28,620 nt of DNA from positions 1 to 28,620 of the IMG/VR virus record IMGVR_UViG_3300025483_000052; one strand, 5' to 3'. Position 1 is the first letter of the stretch, and each line of letters begins with the position of its first letter. This DNA is from a virus. The position numbers and the translations under genes were made by a program. Below the pieces are notes generated by a model, which ran no database searches, was not told where the DNA came from, and saw only the letters and a program-made list of their open reading frames with translations. Positions 24,229-28,620 of this stretch are shown here, one piece after another.

Positions 24229-24897
24229 ATGAAATTAATCTGCGAAGTAAACGATGATGTTAAATACATCACAGAAGCTGCTGAAGATGGTAAGCCTAAA
24301 AACTACTTCATTGAAGGCGTCTTTATGCAAGGCGACCTCAAGAATCGCAATGGGCGTGTCTATCCTTCTGAAGTTATTGCGAAAGAAGTGAAGAGATATA
24401 ATAAAGAATTCGTAGAGAAGAATAGAGCTTTTGGTGAACTCGGACATCCTGATGGACCAACCATCAACCTTGAACGAGTATCACATATGATTACTGACTT
24501 GCATCAAGAGGGTTCGAACTTTGTTGGTAAAGCAAAGATTATGGACACTCCAATGGGTAAGGTAGTAAAAAATCTTATGGATGAAGGTGCTACACTTGGA
24601 GTATCGTCTCGTGGTATGGGATCAATTAAGCCAACCAAACAAGGTATTATGGAAGTGCAAGGTGATTTCATGCTTGCTACTGCCGGTGATATTGTTGCTG
24701 ATCCATCTGCTCCAGACGCTTTTGTAAAAGGTATTATGGAGGGGTCAGAATGGATTTATGATATCGCTTCTGGTAGCTGGATGCGGGAACAAGTGGTCGA
24801 ACAGATGGTTGCAGAGACCAAGAAACTTTCACCTCGCAAACTTGAGGAACAAAAGTTCAAACTATTCGCAAAATTCTTAAATAATATTTCAAAATAA
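24229..24897 (+). CDS. 21: gp21-like prohead core protease
   Basis: A 222-residue protein with the T4-type prohead protease pattern (Peptidase_S77): GVFMQGDLKNRNGRVYP, GELGHPDGPTINLERVSH with H73 as likely catalytic His, LGVSSRGMGS with S126 or S127 as nucleophile, and AGDIVADPSAPDAFV with D154 or D158 as possible third residue. The spacing from His to Ser agrees with T4 gp21 (H85, S140). It cuts core and capsid proteins after the L/I-x-E rule before packaging. AAGG lies before the ATG. The 624-residue protein two genes upstream carries repeated LDE sites that fit this enzyme, as does gp23 downstream. Confidence 0.95.
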   Translation: MKLICEVNDDVKYITEAAEDGKPKNYFIEGVFMQGDLKNRNGRVYPSEVIAKEVKRYNKEFVEKNRAFGELGHPDGPTINLERVSHMITDLHQEGSNFVGKAKIMDTPMGKVVKNLMDEGATLGVSSRGMGSIKPTKQGIMEVQGDFMLATAGDIVADPSAPDAFVKGIMEGSEWIYDIASGSWMREQVVEQMVAETKKLSPRKLEEQKFKLFAKFLNNISK

Positions 24898-24904
24898 AAA
24901 TTTT

Positions 24905-24912
24905 TATAAATA
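24905..24912 (+). promoter_or_regulatory. T4-type late promoter before gene 22
   Basis: An exact TATAAATA lies in the 50-base gap between genes 21 and 22, 35 bases before the ATG of the scaffold gene. Confidence 0.85.
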
Positions 24913-24947
24913 AAGAAAATAACTAATAAACTCTAAGGAGACAACAC

Positions 24948-25904
24948 ATGTCAGATCAAGAACTTGATCAGTTAGACGAATTGAAAGCATCTGCTGGGGA
25001 TGAGTCCGAAGTAATGGACCCAACCCCAGTTAATGCTAAGAAGCGTAAAGCTGACAAAGCAACCGCTAAAGAAGCCGCTGATGCGGAAGATAATGACGAA
25101 GATGACGAAGATGACGAAGATGAAGAAGATGACGAAGCAAAGGTCATTAAAGCATCTGCAAAGAAAAAGGCTGGTAAATCTATGGACGAAGCAGTAAACG
25201 AAATCTTTAGTGGTGAAGACCTATCCGAAGATTTTAAAGAAAGAGCTGCTGTTCTCTTTGAGACAGTTGTTCTAGAGAAAGTTAATGTCGAAGTCGAACG
25301 CCTAGAAGAAGAATTTTCTTCTAAGCTAGACGAACAGGCAGAATTAGCAACAGAAGACCTCACTAAGAAGGTTGACGCATATCTAGATTATGTTGCAGAA
25401 CAGTGGATGGAAGAAAATACGCTTGCAGTTGAAAGCGGCATTCGTTCCGATATTGCAGAGTCCTTCATCGCTGGTCTCAAAGAACTTTTCTCAGAGCATC
25501 GTATTGATGTACCTGAAGAAGAAGTCGATCTGGTCGCTGAAATGGCAGAGAAGATCGAAGAGCTTGAAAAGAGCCTCAACGAACAAATCGATACTAATAT
25601 CGAGGTTTCCAAAGAGCTTGATGAAGCTAAGAAGTCCGATGTATTTGATACCCTTTCCGAAGGCCTCGCATACACACAGGCTGAAAAGCTGCGTTCACTT
25701 ACGGAAGGTCTAGAATATGTAGACCTTGATGATTACAGCCGTAAGGTCGAAATCATCAAAGAAAACTATTTCGGCAAATCAGCAATTGTTGAAGAGACAG
25801 ACGAATTAGACCCAGTAAATGAGGAATCAGATACAAAGTATGTTGATCCTCAGATGGCGCTATACGCTAAATCTATCAGCAAGACTTTTAGAAATATCAA
25901 ATAA
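24948..25904 (+). CDS. 22: gp22-like major prohead scaffold protein
   Basis: Gene position between 21 and 23 and the highly charged, helical composition identify the scaffold. The protein is 318 residues (T4 gp22 is 269). It has an extreme acidic block at residues about 48-62 (DNDEDDEDDEDEEDDE) after a Lys-rich segment. Long coiled-coil regions follow, then a conserved C-terminal part with DTLSEGLAYTQAEKLRSLTEGL, VEIIKENYFGK and YAKSISKTFRNIK. It fills the prohead core and would be degraded by gp21, and it contains several L-x-E triplets. CTAAGGAG precedes the start. The acidic block is longer than needed for the family core and probably accounts for the extra length. Confidence 0.93.
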   Translation: MSDQELDQLDELKASAGDESEVMDPTPVNAKKRKADKATAKEAADAEDNDEDDEDDEDEEDDEAKVIKASAKKKAGKSMDEAVNEIFSGEDLSEDFKERAAVLFETVVLEKVNVEVERLEEEFSSKLDEQAELATEDLTKKVDAYLDYVAEQWMEENTLAVESGIRSDIAESFIAGLKELFSEHRIDVPEEEVDLVAEMAEKIEELEKSLNEQIDTNIEVSKELDEAKKSDVFDTLSEGLAYTQAEKLRSLTEGLEYVDLDDYSRKVEIIKENYFGKSAIVEETDELDPVNEESDTKYVDPQMALYAKSISKTFRNIK

Positions 25905-25912
25905 TATAAATA
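25905..25912 (+). promoter_or_regulatory. T4-type late promoter before gene 23
   Basis: An exact TATAAATA begins directly after the gene 22 stop codon, 38 bases before the major capsid ATG. Confidence 0.87.
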
Positions 25913-25950
25913 ATTACATCAAATATTCTTAGTTAAGGAGAATCTTCCAA

Positions 25951-27231
25951 ATGTTAAACGAAGAACTAAACACCAAGTGGCAGCCTATTCTGGAGCATCC
26001 AGACCTCGAAGGGATTAGCGATCCACATAAGAGAGCAGTAACTGCTATTATTCTAGAAAACACACAAGTGGCTTTGAGAGAAGGTAGTGCTTGGTCAACC
26101 AACACACTACTTAACGAAACACTAGCGAACAACATTGGTGACGGCGCAACTAACGTTGACACTTATGATCCCGTTCTTATCTCTCTCGTTCGGCGCTCTA
26201 TGCCAAACCTGATGGCTTATGATATCTGCGGCGTTCAGCCAATGACTGGTCCTTCTGGTCTCATCTTCGCTATGAAGTCTCGCTTCGCTAACACAGCTAA
26301 CCTTCTTGACACAACGCAAGAAGCGCTGTTCAACGAAGCTGATACCGACTTCTCTGGTACAGGCACACACGCTAATGCTCTCGGTGCTGGTTCCGAAACA
26401 ACGGGTACTGGCGTAACTACAGCTAATATGGAAGCCAATACTGCTTACGAAGAAATGGGTTTCACAATCGACAAGGTTACTGTTACAGCCAAGTCTCGTG
26501 CGCTCAAAGCAGAGTACACAACTGAACTAGCACAAGACCTAAAGGCTATCCACGGTCTTGACGCTGAGACAGAGCTTGCTAACATTCTTTCTGCCGAAAT
26601 TCTTGCAGAAATCAATCGTGAAGTTATTCGTACAATCTATCACACAGCTAAAGCTGGCGCACAGAGCGACACAGCATCCGCTGGTACTTTCGACCTAGAC
26701 GTTGACTCTAATGGTCGTTGGAGCGTCGAGAAGTTCAAAGGTCTCATGTTCCAGATTGAGCGTGAAGCCAATGAGATTGCCAAGCAGACCCGTCGTGGTA
26801 AGGGCAATGTTCTAATTTGCTCTTCTGATGTTGCTTCTGCTCTTCAGATGGCAGGTGTTCTAGATTACGCTCCTGCTCTTGCTAACAAGCTAAACGTTGA
26901 TGACACAGGCAACACATTTGCTGGTGTTCTAAACGGTCGCATGAAGGTCTATATCGACCCATATGCAGGCGCTAACTACATGATCGTTGGCTATAAGGGT
27001 TCTAGCGCATTCGATGCTGGTATCTTCTACTGCCCATACGTTCCATTGCAGATGGTTCGTGCGGTTGGCGAAAATAGCTTCCAGCCTAAGATCGGCTTTA
27101 AGACTCGCTACGGCATGGTCGCAAATCCGTTCGCTACTTCGGCTGGTGACGGTGTTATTGACAACACGAGTCCTTCTTCTGCTAACCAGAACATCTACTA
27201 TCGCAGAGTGGCTGTTTCTAACATCATGTAA
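25951..27231 (+). CDS. 23: gp23-like major capsid protein
   Basis: The protein has T4-type HK97-fold capsid landmarks: YDPVLISLVRRSMPNLMAYDICGVQPMTGPSGLIFAMKSRF, then MGFTIDKVTVTAKSRALKAEYTTELAQDLKAIHGLDAETELANIL, and GVLNGRMKVYIDPYAG, VGYKGSSAFDAGIFYCPYVPLQM near the end. It forms the hexamers of the head. The N-terminal part should be removed by gp21; a candidate site is L54-N55-E56, just before the conserved NIGDGATNVDTYDP region. It is 426 residues against 521 in T4. AAGGAG lies before the ATG. Codon use here, with more C-ending codons, looks more optimised than in the fibre genes. A strong terminator follows. Confidence 0.97.
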   Translation: MLNEELNTKWQPILEHPDLEGISDPHKRAVTAIILENTQVALREGSAWSTNTLLNETLANNIGDGATNVDTYDPVLISLVRRSMPNLMAYDICGVQPMTGPSGLIFAMKSRFANTANLLDTTQEALFNEADTDFSGTGTHANALGAGSETTGTGVTTANMEANTAYEEMGFTIDKVTVTAKSRALKAEYTTELAQDLKAIHGLDAETELANILSAEILAEINREVIRTIYHTAKAGAQSDTASAGTFDLDVDSNGRWSVEKFKGLMFQIEREANEIAKQTRRGKGNVLICSSDVASALQMAGVLDYAPALANKLNVDDTGNTFAGVLNGRMKVYIDPYAGANYMIVGYKGSSAFDAGIFYCPYVPLQMVRAVGENSFQPKIGFKTRYGMVANPFATSAGDGVIDNTSPSSANQNIYYRRVAVSNIM

Positions 27232-27262
27232 GATAAGAGTAGGGTTAACCTACCAAACGACG

Positions 27263-27290
27263 AAAAGGGAGAGCTTCGGCTCTCCCTTTT
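27263..27290. terminator. Bidirectional intrinsic terminator after gene 23
   Basis: GGGAGAGC and GCTCTCCC (27267-27274 and 27279-27286) form a perfect 8-bp stem over the extra-stable TTCG loop, with AAAA before and six T after on the plus strand. Read on the minus strand the same stem is followed by TTTT, so it can also end the convergent gene whose stop codon begins at 27293. A weaker GTAGG/CCTAC hairpin lies just upstream at 27239-27253. Confidence 0.92.
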
Positions 27291-27563
27291 TTATTGTTTA
27301 AACGCTTTGTTGAGTGCTTTGTTTGCAACAGCAGCCAGTGAGTTTTGATTATTGATTGATACGCAGACGCTGTTCATCAACTCACTAATGTTTGCGCTCT
27401 TACCAATCACATCTAGTAGTTTGTGTAGGGCATCGTCGCTATCGTAACCGTCAGTCTCGTAGTTGCTTTTGCCACGAACTTCTGTACGATAGCCAGACTT
27501 GCTATCAACAATGGTCAGCACATACAAGTCTGTGTCACGAGTGAGTTTCAACTTGTATCCCAT
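27291..27563 (-). CDS. Hypothetical early protein on minus strand (90 aa)
   Basis: I do not recognise a family. The start ATG (27563) is well set by AGGAGGA seven bases upstream on the minus strand. It overlaps the end of the next minus-strand gene by 29 bases, so the two form a unit. The protein is soluble-looking: an N-terminal beta part (YKLKLTRDTDLYVLTIVDSKS and GYRTEVRGKSNYETDGYD) and a C-terminal helical part ending NKALNKAFKQ. The opposite strand and host-type promoter suggest early expression, unlike every other gene here. Small early T4-like proteins often modify host functions, but nothing in the sequence says which. It ends at the shared terminator. Confidence 0.72.
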   Translation of the reverse strand: MGYKLKLTRDTDLYVLTIVDSKSGYRTEVRGKSNYETDGYDSDDALHKLLDVIGKSANISELMNSVCVSINNQNSLAAVANKALNKAFKQ

Positions 27564-27672
27564 TACATATTCCTCCTAAAAACATCATAACAAGAACCAT
27601 AGCAGCAATGAGCATGTTAGGCAGCGCAAAGAGTGTTTTCTTCGTAACGATGATTTTAACAGCGGTTTTCAT
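27535..27672 (-). CDS. Small membrane protein on minus strand (45 aa)
   Basis: The start chosen is the ATG at 27672. A longer version beginning at 27723 would need an mRNA start upstream of the predicted promoter -10 box, so it is unlikely. The protein begins MKTAVKIIVTKKTLF and then has one hydrophobic stretch of about 20 residues (NMLIAAMVLVMMFLGGICNG), giving a positive N-terminus and a single membrane helix. The Cys lacks a good lipobox. GAGAGAGA before the ATG is a modest Shine-Dalgarno sequence. Single-helix early phage proteins can act in superinfection exclusion or membrane inhibition. That is inference from size and topology. Confidence 0.6.
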   Translation of the reverse strand: MKTAVKIIVTKKTLFALPNMLIAAMVLVMMFLGGICNGIQVETHS

Positions 27673-27692
27673 GTCTCTCTCTTTCTCTATCG

Positions 27693-27700
27693 TATAAATA
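27693..27700 (+). promoter_or_regulatory. T4-type late promoter for the 27770 gene
   Basis: An exact TATAAATA on the plus strand lies 69 bases upstream of the 27770 ATG and only one base from the -10 box of the opposing minus-strand promoter. After the terminator at 27263, this is the only good source of late mRNA for the following genes. Confidence 0.75.
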
Positions 27701-27701
27701 T

Positions 27702-27730
27702 AATATAAGCACTTTCTCACCAAATGTCAA
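27702..27730 (-). promoter_or_regulatory. Sigma70-type (early) promoter for the minus-strand island
   Basis: On the minus strand TTGACA (27730-27725) and TATATT (27707-27702) are separated by exactly 17 bases, an almost ideal host sigma70 promoter. The -35 side also reads TGCTTGA, close to a T4 MotA box, but its distance to the -10 box is too long for a T4 middle promoter. Transcription would start near 27695, just before the 45-residue gene. Confidence 0.8.
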
Positions 27731-27737
27731 GCACTTT
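27707..27737. repeat. Direct repeat of AAGCACTTT spanning the minus-strand promoter
   Basis: AAGCACTTT occurs at 27707-27715 and again at 27729-27737, 22 bases apart, about two helical turns. One copy abuts the -10 box and the other overlaps the -35 box. This looks like a pair of regulator sites, though chance is possible. Confidence 0.4.
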
Positions 27738-27743
27738 TTTTAA

Positions 27744-27757
27744 TTTTTTTAAAAAAA
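27744..27757. other. T7A7 palindromic tract
   Basis: Seven T followed by seven A directly upstream of the 27770 gene, with a second T-run at 27734-27740 just before it. Such tracts bend or stiffen DNA and may act as an UP-like element for the minus-strand promoter, since they lie just upstream of its -35 box. Confidence 0.45.
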
Positions 27758-27769
27758 TATGGAATAAAT

Positions 27770-28267
27770 ATGGCTCAAAACTTTCTCTCCCCTATAGGGT
27801 TTAGGTTCGCTCTACAGAGAGCGCCTAACATCGAATACTATGTGCAAGCAGCTACAATACCTTCGCTCACTGCTGGGTTCGTCACTGTAGGCACGCCATT
27901 CTCTAATCTCTCCTTCAGTGCAGATAAGATAGAGTATGGGGATTTTGCATTGACGTTTCGTGTAGATGAAGATATGAAGAACTATCTTGAAATACACAAC
28001 TGGTTAATCGGAATCACATTCCCCGATAACTTTGATGAGCATAAAAATCTTGTTACTAGAAATTTAGGTGATAACTCTGGTATCTTCTCAGACGCCACGC
28101 TCACAGTTCTGAACTCTACAAAGAATGTCAATGTAGAAGTAACGTTTGAAGACCTAATGCCAACATCAATCTCTGATATTCAGTTAGACGTAAGAGCATC
28201 AGACATTAATTATTCTGAAGCCACTGCAAATTTCAGATATAAAAGGTTTACAATCAAGACTGTTTGA
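27770..28267 (+). CDS. Tail-tube-fold protein (second gp19-like protein), 165 aa
   Basis: The opening (FLSPIGFRFALQRAPNIEYYVQAATIPSL) and the middle (KIEYGDFALTFRVDEDMKNYLEIHNWLIGITFP) follow the layout of tail tube proteins: an N-terminal strand, a loop of the 'AA-IP' type as in gp19 (KAAQIPAST), and a central 'FRVDED---Y-EIHNW' segment. gp19 has TVTIINDEDFLIRNAMEQW at the same place. I recall similar proteins annotated as structural in marine T4-like phages. It could be a tube-initiator or baseplate-hub protein comparable in role to T4 gp48/gp54, or a tube-end variant. The Shine-Dalgarno sequence is weak (GGA). The gene is driven by the late promoter at 27693. Confidence 0.65.
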   Translation: MAQNFLSPIGFRFALQRAPNIEYYVQAATIPSLTAGFVTVGTPFSNLSFSADKIEYGDFALTFRVDEDMKNYLEIHNWLIGITFPDNFDEHKNLVTRNLGDNSGIFSDATLTVLNSTKNVNVEVTFEDLMPTSISDIQLDVRASDINYSEATANFRYKRFTIKTV

Positions 28268-28301
28268 TATATAATACTTACTGAACTAAATGGAGTTTAA
28301 T

Positions 28302-28620
28302 ATGAAGATTGCTACTGATTTTATTTTGAATGGAAAAACAATTAAGGATAACGATACTTATATTCTAACTGATAATTCACACTTGAAAAGAAGCGTTGTA
28401 TCTAGCACGTTGCTTCATCCAAAACAAACAACTCGTGGGCATGAGCATGAGGGGCAAGAAGAGGTATACATCTTCATCCAAGGCAGTGGTTTTATGTACT
28501 TAGATGAGCATCAGTTTCCTGTGAAAGCAGGTGATGTGATTGCAATTGGCGATGGTGTGTTTCATAGAGTAACTAACTCCACAGACGAACCGTTGTATTT
28601 TATATGTGTATTTGAAGGAG
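28302..28620 (+). CDS. Cupin-domain protein, 3' end outside window
   Basis: The ATG follows TGGAG at good spacing, 34 bases after the previous stop. At least 106 residues are visible. Cupin motif 1 is present as G46-HEHEGQEEVYIFIQG with metal ligands H47, H49 and E54, and motif 2 as GDVIAIGDGVFHRVTN with H88 and N92. The spacing matches the canonical motifs exactly, so a metal-binding beta-barrel is very likely. Cupins include isomerases, dioxygenases, sugar epimerases and simple ligand-binding proteins, and the substrate cannot be read here. It is unusual next to tail genes. It may act in sugar or nucleotide metabolism, or may be an auxiliary metabolic gene taken from a host. Confidence 0.85.
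   Translation, partial: MKIATDFILNGKTIKDNDTYILTDNSHLKRSVVSSTLLHPKQTTRGHEHEGQEEVYIFIQGSGFMYLDEHQFPVKAGDVIAIGDGVFHRVTNSTDEPLYFICVFEG

Noticed and set aside
27673-27723. 17-residue N-terminal extension of the small membrane protein
   Set aside because: It begins inside the promoter, between the -35 and -10 boxes, so it would not be on the mRNA; the internal ATG at 27672 gives a normal small membrane protein.
27702-27737. T4 MotA-dependent middle promoter
   Set aside because: TGCTTGA is similar to a MotA box, but it lies 19 bases from the -10 box instead of the usual 12-13, while a standard -35 with 17-base spacing is present.

Overview
This window is the late structural block of a T4-like contractile-tailed phage (a myovirus of the T4 superfamily). 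The evidence is the T4 gene order 13-14-15-16-17-18-19-20-67-(68 position)-21-22-23 on one strand, each recognisable from its protein sequence. Nine exact copies of the T4 late-promoter element TATAAATA and one variant lie in the window, mostly just upstream of genes. The A+T-rich sequence, tail-fibre repeats of the kind seen in marine T4-like phages, and small 2OG-Fe(II) oxygenase-like and cupin genes suggest a marine or other aquatic phage. The host cannot be read from the sequence. There are no tRNA or rRNA genes and no integrase or transposase. The phage may be one of the 'far' or marine T4 relatives, because several proteins differ clearly in length from T4.

Positions 1-13094 are the adsorption (fibre) module, where T4 carries genes 9-12 and wac. 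It holds a fibre gene cut by the left edge, a chain of small virion-type genes, a GNAT acetyltransferase-like gene, a 2OG-Fe(II) oxygenase-like gene, a 478-residue fibre and a very large 1929-residue fibre. The large fibre has two YadA-head-like repeat arrays and ends in an S74 self-cleaving chaperone. A short copy of the acetyltransferase 3' end sits directly behind the oxygenase gene and points to past recombination.

Positions 13103-20140 encode neck, terminase, sheath and tube proteins: gp13, gp14, gp15, gp16, gp17, gp18 and gp19. Genes 14 to 17 are packed with overlaps or zero spacing. Positions 20141-27231 encode portal, prohead core, protease, scaffold and capsid: gp20, gp67-like, a 624-residue core protein, a 96-residue protein, gp21, gp22 and gp23. 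The 624-residue protein looks like a string of small modules joined by LDE linkers that match the cleavage rule of the gp21 protease encoded close by. The prohead would assemble on gp20, gp22, gp67 and this core protein. gp21 would then cut the core and gp23, and gp16/gp17 would pack DNA before neck and tail attach.

Positions 27232-27769 break the pattern. A strong terminator follows gene 23, and then a two-gene island runs on the minus strand from a good sigma70-type promoter. That promoter overlaps a plus-strand late promoter that would feed a second tail-tube-like gene (27770-28267). The window ends inside a cupin gene.
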